DNA of 36,714 bases from Pseudomonadota bacterium (GTDB taxonomy: Bacteria; Pseudomonadota; Alphaproteobacteria; GCA-2731375): positions 1 through 36,714 of the forward strand of contig JAQBYC010000040.1 in the NCBI GenBank assembly GCA_027623205.1, written 5' to 3'. This document shows, in pieces, positions 9,402-17,225 of the stretch. How positions within the stretch are numbered: position 1 is the stretch's first letter; each line of letters begins with the position of its first letter. A program made the translations under genes and the position numbers. Under the pieces are notes generated by a model. That model was given only the letters and a program-made list of their open reading frames with translations. It was not told the origin of the DNA and searched no databases.

Positions 9402-10301
9402 ATGACCGTATCTCAAATGCCCGGCCCCGGTATGCTGGATGATGTGGCCGTCCAGCGTTCCTGGCACGGGGCCGCCTGGAAACTGATCCGCCGCCAGCCG
9501 TTGGGCGCGGCCGGTTTGGCCGTGGTGCTGGTCATGATCTTCATGGCAGTCTTCGCCGAGGCAATTACCCCGTTTGAACCCGAGGCGAACAGCTTCGAAT
9601 TCATGCTGGCGCCGCCCGACGGCCAGTTCTGGCTGGGCACGGACCAGTTCGGCCGGGATATATGGACCCGCATAATCTTCGGTGCCCGCACGGCCCTTTA
9701 TGTGGGCTTCGTCGCTGCCTTCATCGGTGCCGGCGCCGGCTTGGTGCTGGGCGTTGGTTCGGCCTATTTCGGCGGCCTGTTCGATTTGTTATTCCAGCGG
9801 GTCATGGACGTCTTCATGGCCTTTCCGCTGATCATTCTGGCCCTGGCCGTGGTCTCGATCCTGGGCGCGGGCACCTCCAATGTGATCATCGCCATTACCA
9901 TTCCTTTCATTCCCCATTGCGCCAGGGTCGTCCGGTCTTCAGCCCTGGCGATCCGCGAAATACCCTACGTGGATGCCGCCCGCGCCATGGGTTTCAGCCA
10001 TCGCCGTATTATCCTGCGGCATATGGTGCCGAATGTCATGGCGCCGTTCCTGATCATGCTAACCACCTTTGTCGGCCAGGCTATCCTGTTGGAGGCCTCG
10101 CTCTCCTACCTGGGCCTTGGCGTACAGGAACCAACCCCCGCCTGGGGTCTGATGTTGCAAGGGGGGGCGGAGGAATTCGCCGAAAGCGCGCCATGGGTGG
10201 CCATCTTTCCGGGTCTGGCCATTACCCTGGCGGTGTTCGCCTTCAATCTATTCGGCGACGCCTTGCGCGACGTTCTCGACCCCAAGTTACGCGCGCGCTG
10301 A
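9402..10301 (+). CDS. ABC transporter permease (DppC/OppC type)
   Basis: Second permease subunit of the importer. ATG at 9402 follows an AGGAGG site. The 299-aa protein shows the DppC pattern: an N-terminal cytoplasmic stretch, first TM helix near 34-52, the conserved segment PDGQFWLGTDQFGRDIWTR just after it, then five further hydrophobic helices. The EAA-loop region is YVDAARAMGFSHRRI, and the C-terminus (GDALRDVLDPKL) is typical. It completes a DppDF-A-B-C-like set in one operon. Confidence 0.94.
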   Translation: MTVSQMPGPGMLDDVAVQRSWHGAAWKLIRRQPLGAAGLAVVLVMIFMAVFAEAITPFEPEANSFEFMLAPPDGQFWLGTDQFGRDIWTRIIFGARTALYVGFVAAFIGAGAGLVLGVGSAYFGGLFDLLFQRVMDVFMAFPLIILALAVVSILGAGTSNVIIAITIPFIPHCARVVRSSALAIREIPYVDAARAMGFSHRRIILRHMVPNVMAPFLIMLTTFVGQAILLEASLSYLGLGVQEPTPAWGLMLQGGAEEFAESAPWVAIFPGLAITLAVFAFNLFGDALRDVLDPKLRAR

Positions 10302-10353
10302 CACCCATCCGGCCCTACAGTGGCGGCCAGCACGGCATTCAAGGAATTGAGAT

Positions 10354-11085
10354 ATGCCTGAAATCGCCAGCCGGATCATCCTGGGCATGTTGACGCCGTC
10401 ATCGAATACGGTGCTGGAGCCAACGACGACCGCCATGCTGGCGGACCTGGGAGAAGTGACCGCCCATTTCAGCCGCTTCAAGGTGACGGAAATTTCCCTG
10501 TCCCAGCGGGGCCTGGCGCAATTCGATCATGACCGTTTTCTCGCCGCCGCCGATCTGCTGGCCGATGCCAATTGTCAAGCCATCGCCTGGAACGGCACCT
10601 CCGCCGGGTGGCTGGGCTTCGACAATGACGAAACATTATGCGCCCGCATAACCGAGCGTACCGGCGCGCCCGCCACCACCTCCATCCTGGCCAACAACGA
10701 TCTGTTTCGCCGTCATGGGGTCAAAAAATTCGGCCTGGTTACCCCCTACACGGACGATGTGCAGGCCCGCATATTGGCTAATTACCGGGCCGCCGGATTT
10801 GACTGTGTGGCGGAACGGCATTTGGGCATCAGCGACAATTTCTCCTTCTCGGAAATCAGCCAGGATCAGGTCGAGAAAATGTGCCGGGAGGTCGCGGCGG
10901 AGGGGGCGGAGGCGATCTCCGTCATTTGCACCAACATGCGCGGCGCGGCCCTGGCGGGACCACTGGAGGCGGAACTGGGCGTCACCATTTACGACAGTAT
11001 TGCCGTCGTTGTCCTTCGCGCCTTGGAACTGGCCGGCGTCGACGCCGCCCGCCTGCACGGCTGGGGCCGGATTTTTCACGATTAA
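10354..11085 (+). CDS. Asp/Glu racemase superfamily protein (maleate isomerase / arylmalonate decarboxylase-like, single Cys)
   Basis: 243-aa protein of the Asp/Glu/hydantoin racemase fold, closest in pattern to maleate cis-trans isomerase and arylmalonate decarboxylase. Seen: TPSSNTVLEP near residues 14-23 with the conserved Asn18, GTS at 81-83, TPY at 130-132, and ICTNMRG with Cys192. Racemases and maleate isomerases use two cysteines, one in each half. Here the first site is Gly81 and only Cys192 remains, the arrangement known for arylmalonate decarboxylase (Gly74/Cys188, with Thr-Ser following and a Tyr in the TPY region). A decarboxylase- or hydrolase-like reaction on a dicarboxylate is thus plausible but unproven. 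It lies 52 bases after the permease, so it probably processes a solute brought in by the importer. Confidence 0.8.
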   Translation: MPEIASRIILGMLTPSSNTVLEPTTTAMLADLGEVTAHFSRFKVTEISLSQRGLAQFDHDRFLAAADLLADANCQAIAWNGTSAGWLGFDNDETLCARITERTGAPATTSILANNDLFRRHGVKKFGLVTPYTDDVQARILANYRAAGFDCVAERHLGISDNFSFSEISQDQVEKMCREVAAEGAEAISVICTNMRGAALAGPLEAELGVTIYDSIAVVVLRALELAGVDAARLHGWGRIFHD

Positions 11086-11192
11086 TACCTACCGTACGGC
11101 AATGAGCGCCATTTGATCCAGCGCAAGGACGCCAATGAGAATACCGAGTAGGATTTTCAGGACGTCAAGGTTGCGTAAGGAGCGAAACAGCC

Positions 11193-11900
11193 ATGAGTTA
11201 TGATGAACCTGGTTGCGCCTATTGCCCGGACACCGTGAGGGTCTGCCGCGTGGGGGAAAGCGATGCCCGAGGGCCGGGTTACTGCCCGACAAAAGTAATG
11301 GCCGACGAACTGCAGGCAGCGGTCGCCCTTTATGACGATCCGGAAAACCGCCGGGTGGCACAGGAGTCGGGCCGGATCGAGGCCGAGGGTTATTGCCAAT
11401 GGACCCGCGTCGAGGAGATTTGCCAGTTCGCCAAGAAGATGGGCTACACCAAGATCGGCATCGCCACCTGCATCAGCTTCGTCGATCTGGCGCGTACCCT
11501 GAGCGGGATTCTCGAAAGTCATGGCTTCGAGGTTGCTTCGGTCGCCTGCAAGAATGGCAGCGTGCCGAAGGAGGACATGGGTCTAAAGGACGAGGAGAAG
11601 ATCCGCCCGGGCAACTACGAGGCCATGTGCAACCCGATCAGCCAGGCCCAATTGCTGAACCAATCCGGTTGCCAGTTCAATATCGTACTTGGCCTTTGCG
11701 TCGGGCACGACAGCCTGTTCTTCAAGTATTCCGAAGGTCTGGTGACGGTGCTGGTAGCCAAGGACCGGGTGCTGGCGCATAACCCGATCGGCGCCCTGTA
11801 TTTGGCTGATACCTACTACAGCCGGGTCTGGGGTCCTGACCGACCCGAGAAGCCGCCGAAAATTCCCGCCGCCGGCCGCCGCGGCCAGGCTGGAGACTAG
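11193..11900 (+). CDS. Cys-rich DUF1847-type protein, putative metal-binding, unknown function
   Basis: 235-aa cytoplasmic protein with no signal or membrane segment, preceded by an AAGGAG ribosome site. It holds eleven cysteines (8, 11, 18, 31, 68, 77, 93, 119, 146, 160, 169). The N-terminal GCAYC...C...YC cluster looks like a zinc or Fe-S site. ATCISFVDLAR (91-101), MCNPISQAQLLN (145-156) and GLCVGHDSLFFK (167-178) resemble conserved blocks of DUF1847, a family I know only as putative metal-binding. The last ~20 residues are Pro/Arg/Ala-rich and look non-conserved. It is the last gene of the transporter operon, so a role with the racemase-fold enzyme is an inference. A MITE-like element starts immediately after its TAG. 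Confidence 0.8.
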   Translation: MSYDEPGCAYCPDTVRVCRVGESDARGPGYCPTKVMADELQAAVALYDDPENRRVAQESGRIEAEGYCQWTRVEEICQFAKKMGYTKIGIATCISFVDLARTLSGILESHGFEVASVACKNGSVPKEDMGLKDEEKIRPGNYEAMCNPISQAQLLNQSGCQFNIVLGLCVGHDSLFFKYSEGLVTVLVAKDRVLAHNPIGALYLADTYYSRVWGPDRPEKPPKIPAAGRRGQAGD

Positions 11901-12082
11901 TACCAACCCGCGCTGAAATGATCCCATAGAGATCGTCTTCGCGCTGCCTCGGGTAGGAGAGAAGGCGCGGGCGATGTGGGACATCGTCAAGCCTTCATGA
12001 GGTCATCCGAGGCGGCGCGGAGACAATCGAAACGGCGCCTTGTGGGAGCTCTGTGGGTCCCTCCTATCAACGCGGGTTGGTA
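11901..12082. mobile_element. MITE-like non-autonomous element with terminal inverted repeats
   Basis: A 182-bp stretch bounded by perfect inverted repeats: TACCAACCCGCG at 11901-11912 and CGCGGGTTGGTA at 12071-12082. If the outer TA is a target duplication, the terminal repeat is CCAACCCGCG, a layout typical of IS630/Tc1-type MITEs. Beyond the 12 bp the two ends agree only patchily (a TGA and a few further bases). The interior has a CGATGT/ACATCG hairpin near 11969-11985 but no gene of useful size. It sits exactly between two convergent genes, one base after the DUF1847 stop and four bases before the pepN stop, so it may also act as a transcription barrier. Confidence 0.65.
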
Positions 12083-12086
12083 TAAC

Positions 12087-14744
12087 CTATCCGGGAGCCT
12101 CGCCGAGGGATTTCGAGGCAATCTCAAAGACATCCGGCGATAAGCCGTCAACTGCCAGAATTCGCCGCAACGCCGCCTGCATCAGAGCCTGCCGGCCCTC
12201 GTCATAACGGCGCCAGCGGCCAAGCTGGGTTGCCAGGCGGGCCGCGATCTGCGGATTGATCGGATCCAGTTGCAGGACCCGATCGGCCAGAAAGCGGTAA
12301 CCGCTGCCGTCGGCCGCATGAAAGCGATAGGGATTGCCGCTGCAAAAGGCCGAGATCAAGGCGCGGACCTTATTCGGTTGCAGCATGGAGAATACCGGGT
12401 GATCCATCAGTTCCACGACGCGTGCCAGGGTATCGGGACGGGCGGACGCGGCCTGTAGCGAGAGCCATTTATCGATCACCACCGCATCGTCCTTAAAGCG
12501 GTCATGGAAAACATCCAGCGCCACGGCCCGCTCATCATCCTCCCGTGCATCATCCTCCCGGTCAATTAGGGCCGCAAGGGCGGCCATGCGGTCGGTCATG
12601 TTGTCGGCATCACGGAACTGCCGGCCGGCCAAAGCCCGGCAACCATCGTCGTCCAGGATTGAGAGATAGGACAGTGCCAAATTCTTCAAGGCCCGGCGTC
12701 CGGCGGAGCCTGCATCGGGGCTGTAAGGCGCGTTGGAGCGGTTGGCGTCATAAATGGCCTGCAAGTCCTCGCGCAGGGCCCGCGCGATGGCGGCGCGTAA
12801 AGCCTCGCGGGCCTGGTGGATCGCCACCGGGTCGGCCCTGTCCATCTGTTCGGCTAGATATTGTTCACTGGGAAGCTGACAAGCCAGAGTGACAAAGGCC
12901 GGATCCAAGGCCGGGTCGGTTAGCGTCTGGCGCAACGCGGCAATGAACCCGTCATCGATAGGCGCCTCCCGGCCAGCCCCGTACGCGGCGGCCATGGCGC
13001 CCAACAGGGTGGCGGCATACTGCTGTCCGGCTTCCCAGCGATTGAATGGGTCGCTGTCATGGGCCATGAGGAAGGCTTGCGTGCCCTGGCTTAATTCCTG
13101 ACGCACCCGAATGGGGGCCGAAAAGCCCCGGTTGATGGAGGGTACCGGCGCAGCCGCCACGCCCTCAAACCGCACCACCATATCAAGGCTGCTCAGGTCC
13201 ACGACCTTTGTGGTCGTACCCGCCGTATCCAGGGGCAGGTCATCTCCAGCCCCGTCCAACAGGCCGACGGCCACGGGGATACGCATGGCCTGTTTGGCGA
13301 CCCCGTCAGGGGTGGCCGGCAACTTCTGGCTTAGGCTAAGTTCATAAGTCTGCGTGGCTTGATCATAGTTGCCGGAAACCTGGATCTCCGGTGTCCCGGC
13401 CTGACTGTACCACAACTTGAACTGCTCCAGGTTGGCGCCATTGGCGTCCGCCATGGCCGCAAGAAAATCATCACAGGTCACCGCCTGGCCGTCATGGCGC
13501 TGAAAATAGAGATCCATGCCCTTTCGGAAACCGCTCTCCCCGAGCAAGGTGTGGTACATGCCGATAACCTCGGCGCCCTTTTCGTATACAGTGGCGGTAT
13601 AGAAATTGTTGATCTCAATATAGCTGGCCGGGCGGACTGGATGGGCCAGCGGGCTTGCGTCCTCGGGGAATTGAGCGGCGCGCAGGGCGCGGACATCCTT
13701 GATCCGCTGAACCGGTGCCGAACGCATATCGGCCGAGAATTGCTGGTCGCGAAAGACCGTCAGGCCCTCTTTCAGGCTCAATTGAAACCAGTCCCGGCAG
13801 GTCACCCGGTTACCGGTCCAATTGTGAAAATATTCGTGGGCCACGATGGCTTCGATGTTCGCATAGTCGTCGTCCGTGGCGGTTTCGGAATTGGCCAGAA
13901 CGTATTTCGCGTTGAATACGTTCAGGCTCTTATTCTCCATGGCGCCCATGTTGAAATCGTTGATGGCGACGATGTTGAACAGATCCAGATCGTATTCCAG
14001 ACCGTATTTTTCCTCGTCCCAGCGCATGGAACGCCGCAGTGCCTCCATGGCGTAGCCGCAGCGGTCCTCGTTACCGGGATCGGTATAAATACGCAAAGTG
14101 ACCAAGCGTCCCGATTGGGTGGTGAAGTGGTCTTCCAGCCACGACAGATTGCCCGCCACCAGGGCAAACAGATATGATGGTTTTGGAAACGGATCATCCC
14201 AGACCGCGAAATGGCGGCCATCCGGCAAATCCCCGGCCGCCGCCAGATTGCCGTTGGATAGCAGGACGGGACAAGCCGCCTTTTCCGCCCGCACGGTCAC
14301 CCGGTAGGTGGTCATGACGTCGGGGCGGTCCGGAAAATACGTGATGCGGCGAAAGCCTTCGGCCTCGCACTGGGTGCAAAAAATGCCCCCGGACTGATAC
14401 AACCCCTCCAACTTGGTATTGGCCGCCGGCGCGATCCTGGTCACCACTTCCAATTCGAACCCATCCGGCGCTTCGGCCAGGCTCAACCCGGCCTCGTCCA
14501 CGGCAAAGTCTTCGCCCGCCAGAACCCGCCCGTCCAGGGCCAGGGATATCAGCTCGATCCCCTCGCCGTCCAGGCGCAGGGGCGCCGCGGCATTGCCATG
14601 CTCCGGATTGCGCCGCAACGACATCCGCGCCAGCACCCGTGTGTTTTCAGGTTCCAGATCGAATTCCAGAGTAACTTTTTCGACCAGAAAGGCTGGCGGT
14701 AGATAGTCACTTAGATGGATGGTCTTTGGCGTGTCATTTGTCAT
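12087..14744 (-). CDS. pepN: Aminopeptidase N (M1 zinc metallopeptidase)
   Basis: Cytoplasmic zinc aminopeptidase that removes N-terminal residues from peptides and completes protein turnover. The 885-aa product has the bacterial PepN length. It shows the exopeptidase motif GAMEN (267-271), the zinc site HEYFH (303-307) with the third ligand Glu326 in LKEGLTVFRDQ, and a long C-terminal helical domain. The N-terminal domain includes the substrate-binding CTQCEAEGFRRITYFPDRPDV segment characteristic of E. coli-type PepN. Start ATG 14744 has an AGAGG just upstream. Its stop lies four bases from the MITE-like element. Release of amino acids from imported peptides could link it to the upstream importer, but it is on the other strand. 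Confidence 0.95.
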   Translation of the reverse strand: MTNDTPKTIHLSDYLPPAFLVEKVTLEFDLEPENTRVLARMSLRRNPEHGNAAAPLRLDGEGIELISLALDGRVLAGEDFAVDEAGLSLAEAPDGFELEVVTRIAPAANTKLEGLYQSGGIFCTQCEAEGFRRITYFPDRPDVMTTYRVTVRAEKAACPVLLSNGNLAAAGDLPDGRHFAVWDDPFPKPSYLFALVAGNLSWLEDHFTTQSGRLVTLRIYTDPGNEDRCGYAMEALRRSMRWDEEKYGLEYDLDLFNIVAINDFNMGAMENKSLNVFNAKYVLANSETATDDDYANIEAIVAHEYFHNWTGNRVTCRDWFQLSLKEGLTVFRDQQFSADMRSAPVQRIKDVRALRAAQFPEDASPLAHPVRPASYIEINNFYTATVYEKGAEVIGMYHTLLGESGFRKGMDLYFQRHDGQAVTCDDFLAAMADANGANLEQFKLWYSQAGTPEIQVSGNYDQATQTYELSLSQKLPATPDGVAKQAMRIPVAVGLLDGAGDDLPLDTAGTTTKVVDLSSLDMVVRFEGVAAAPVPSINRGFSAPIRVRQELSQGTQAFLMAHDSDPFNRWEAGQQYAATLLGAMAAAYGAGREAPIDDGFIAALRQTLTDPALDPAFVTLACQLPSEQYLAEQMDRADPVAIHQAREALRAAIARALREDLQAIYDANRSNAPYSPDAGSAGRRALKNLALSYLSILDDDGCRALAGRQFRDADNMTDRMAALAALIDREDDAREDDERAVALDVFHDRFKDDAVVIDKWLSLQAASARPDTLARVVELMDHPVFSMLQPNKVRALISAFCSGNPYRFHAADGSGYRFLADRVLQLDPINPQIAARLATQLGRWRRYDEGRQALMQAALRRILAVDGLSPDVFEIASKSLGEAPG

Positions 14745-14807
14745 GCCTCTGCTTGCCCTTCGCGGGCGCCAAGGTCAAGCCCCGGCGACCCATAACAGAG
14801 GCAGATT

Positions 14808-14819
14808 GACCAATTGGTC
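14808..14819. promoter_or_regulatory. Perfect 12-bp palindrome upstream of pepN, possible operator
   Basis: GACCAATTGGTC is perfectly palindromic and lies 64 bases before the pepN start, in the 121-base gap between the acyl-CoA dehydrogenase stop and pepN. It has the symmetry of a dimeric regulator site. I cannot name the regulator, and chance occurrence is possible. Confidence 0.3.
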
Positions 14820-14865
14820 GCCTATCCATCAATAATCCTGCAGTGGCCTATAACAGCTAGCCGGA

Positions 14866-16023
14866 TTACCAACCCATTTGCCGGGCGGCCAGATCCTTCA
14901 TGATTTCGACCGAACCACCGCCGATGGCCATGACCTTGGTTTCGCGGTAGATGCGTTCCACCTTGCTCCCCCGCATATAGCCGGCGCCGCCGAATATCTG
15001 CATGGCCTCGTTGGCGCAGAATTCCATCGTGTCCGTGGCGACCACCTTCACCATAGCCGCGTCCGCGGCGATCTGTTCGCCTTGCATATCGCGCCAGGTC
15101 AGATCTTCCAGATAGGCCTGGCCCGAGTTGATCCGCATGGCCATGTCCACCAGCTTGTGCCGGATTACCTGGTTTGCCACCAGTGGCTTGCCAAAGGTAT
15201 GACGCTCCCGGCCATAGGCGGTCGCCTCGTCCAGGCACACCTGAGCAAAAGACAAGGCATTGGCGGCCAGCATCAGGCGCTCATAGTTGAAATTATGCAT
15301 GATCTGCCTGAAACCCTGGTTCTCTTCGCCGATTAGATTCGCCGCCGGCACGCGGCAATCTTCGAAATACAGGGTTGCCGTATCGGAACACCACCAACCC
15401 ATTTTCTTCAGGGGCGTGCGGGAGAAACCGGGCGTCCCGCCCTCGACCAGGATCAGTGATATGCCGCCCAGGCCCTCGCCGCCCGTGCGCACGGCCACGG
15501 CGACGAAATCCGCCCGCATACCGGATGTGATGAAGGTTTTCTGGCCGTTGATGATGTAATCATCACCATCCCGCCGGGCCGTGGTGCGCAGCCGGGCCAC
15601 GTCGGAGCCGCCGGTAGGTTCGGTCACTCCCAGGGCGGAAATCTTTTCGCCCGACAGCACGCCCGGCAGCACCCGCGCCTTTAATTCGTCGGAGCCGAAT
15701 TGCGCGATATGCGGGGTGCCGATGGTATGGCTCATCAAACCGGCGGCGAGGCCGCCGCTGCCGCAACGGCAAAGTTCCTGATAGGCGACGATGGAGAAAA
15801 ACCGGTCGCAATCGACACCGCCATATTCCTCCGGGTAGCAGACCTGCAACAGGCCGACCTCAGCCGCCTTTTTATAGATGTCGCGGGGAAATTCACCGGC
15901 TTCGTCCCATTCGGTGACGTAGGGCTCGATCTCCCGTTCGACGAAGCGGCGGATAGAGGCGCGAAAGACCTCGTGCGCCTCGCTGTAATAGGGGCTGCGC
16001 CGTTGGTTGGGGATATTGTTCAT
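14866..16023 (-). CDS. Acyl-CoA dehydrogenase (second of tandem paralogues)
   Basis: FAD enzyme that introduces an alpha,beta double bond into an acyl-CoA. The 385-aa product has the full family architecture: N-terminal helices, the FAD/substrate motif VTEPTGGSDVA (133-143), ITSGMRAD (166-172), RHTFGKPL, and a C-terminal IFGGAGYMRG...RIYRETKVMAIGGGS. The MCAD-type catalytic Glu in the C-terminal segment is replaced by Gly (IGGGS). A Glu at 248 (NYERL) occupies the position used in isovaleryl- and long-chain acyl-CoA dehydrogenases, so the enzyme is probably active on a branched substrate. ATG 16023 has an AGGAG site. The gene begins nine bases after its near-twin ends and is the last gene of the cluster. 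Confidence 0.92.
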   Translation of the reverse strand: MNNIPNQRRSPYYSEAHEVFRASIRRFVEREIEPYVTEWDEAGEFPRDIYKKAAEVGLLQVCYPEEYGGVDCDRFFSIVAYQELCRCGSGGLAAGLMSHTIGTPHIAQFGSDELKARVLPGVLSGEKISALGVTEPTGGSDVARLRTTARRDGDDYIINGQKTFITSGMRADFVAVAVRTGGEGLGGISLILVEGGTPGFSRTPLKKMGWWCSDTATLYFEDCRVPAANLIGEENQGFRQIMHNFNYERLMLAANALSFAQVCLDEATAYGRERHTFGKPLVANQVIRHKLVDMAMRINSGQAYLEDLTWRDMQGEQIAADAAMVKVVATDTMEFCANEAMQIFGGAGYMRGSKVERIYRETKVMAIGGGSVEIMKDLAARQMGW

Positions 16024-16032
16024 GGCGTGCTC

Positions 16033-17190
16033 CTACAGGGCCATTTGCCGGGCGGCCAGGTCCTTCATGATTTCAGCCGAGCCGCCGCCAATGGCCATGA
16101 CCTTGGTCTCGCGATAGATACGCTCGACCTTGCCGCCGCGAAGATAGCCGGCCCCGCCTAGAATTTGCATCGCCTCGTTGGCGCAAAATTCCATGGTCGC
16201 CGTGGCGTGCACCTTCAACATACAGACATCGGCCACCACCCGGTCGCCCTGCATATCCCGCCAGGTCAGAGTTTCCAGATAGGCCACGCCGGCATTGATC
16301 CGCATCGCCATGTCCACCAGCTTGTGACGGATCACCTGGTTTTCGATCAGCGCCTTGCCAAAGGTATGGCGCGCTCTGGCGTAGGCAATGGCTTCATCCA
16401 GGCAGGTTTGCGCATATCCCAGGGCGCCCGCCGACATGCCCAGACGTTCATAGTTGAAGTTATGCATGATCGCCTTGAAGCCCTGGTTTTCTTCGCCGAT
16501 CAGATTGGCCACGGGTACCCGCACGTCATCGAAATACAAGGCTGCGGTGTCGGACGCCCACCAACCCATCTTTTTCAGTTTGCTGCGCGCAAAACCGGGC
16601 CGGTCCCGCTCGATCAGCAGCAGCGAGATACCGCCCAGTCCCTCGCCGCCCGTGCGTACGGCCACGGTATAAAAATCGGCTCGAAACCCGGACGTAATGA
16701 ACATTTTCCGACCATTGACGATGTAATCGTCGCCGTCGCGCCTGGCCGTGGTTTTCAGCCGCGCCACATCCGAGCCCCCCGACGGTTCGGTGACCGCCAG
16801 GGCGGCAATCTTTTCGCCCGCCAGCACCTGCGGCAGCACCCGCGCCTTCAATTCATCGGAACCGAACTGCGCCAAATGGGGGGTGCCGATGGTATGGCTC
16901 ATCAACGAGGCATTGACGCCGCCGCTGCCCGCGCGGGTCAGTTCCTGGGAGGCGATGATGTTGTAGAAACGGTCGCAGGCGATGCCGCCATATTCTTCCG
17001 GATAGCCCAATTGCAGCAGGCCGACTTCGGCCGCTTTTTTATACAGCGCGCGGGGGAATTCCTCCGCCTCGTCCCAGGCAGCGGCGTTCGGCTCGATCTC
17101 TTTCTCGACAAAGCGGCGCATGGTATCGCGGAAGGCTGCATGCTCTTCGGTATAGAAGGGACTACGCCGTTGATTGGAAATGCTATTCAC
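16033..17190 (-). CDS. Acyl-CoA dehydrogenase (first of tandem paralogues)
   Basis: Same length (385 aa) as the following gene and alignable without gaps, including the N-terminal QRRSP, the VTEPSGGSDVA FAD segment, the NYERL catalytic-base position (Glu248) and the IGGGS ending. The pair is a tandem duplication that has since diverged. Differences cluster in residues 30-100, in 180-205 and around 250-260, near the substrate pocket, so chain or branch specificity may differ. Translation starts at GTG 17190 with GGGAGG six bases upstream. It follows the biotin carboxylase gene by 35 bases and is probably in the same transcript. Confidence 0.92.
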   Translation of the reverse strand: MNSISNQRRSPFYTEEHAAFRDTMRRFVEKEIEPNAAAWDEAEEFPRALYKKAAEVGLLQLGYPEEYGGIACDRFYNIIASQELTRAGSGGVNASLMSHTIGTPHLAQFGSDELKARVLPQVLAGEKIAALAVTEPSGGSDVARLKTTARRDGDDYIVNGRKMFITSGFRADFYTVAVRTGGEGLGGISLLLIERDRPGFARSKLKKMGWWASDTAALYFDDVRVPVANLIGEENQGFKAIMHNFNYERLGMSAGALGYAQTCLDEAIAYARARHTFGKALIENQVIRHKLVDMAMRINAGVAYLETLTWRDMQGDRVVADVCMLKVHATATMEFCANEAMQILGGAGYLRGGKVERIYRETKVMAIGGGSAEIMKDLAARQMAL

Positions 17191-17225
17191 TGATGACCTC
17201 CCGCGCGGCTATATGTACCGCGTCA

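Noticed and set aside
11583-11990. Minus-strand frame starting inside the MITE-like element and running into the DUF1847 gene
   Set aside because: Antisense to a conserved gene; only the first ~30 codons come from the element and have no known domain.
4453-14788. Shared GGTCAAG(T/C)CCCGGCGA at 4453-4468 and 14773-14788
   Set aside because: Only 16 bases with one mismatch and no structure around it; could be a relic of a common alphaproteobacterial repeat but not supportable.
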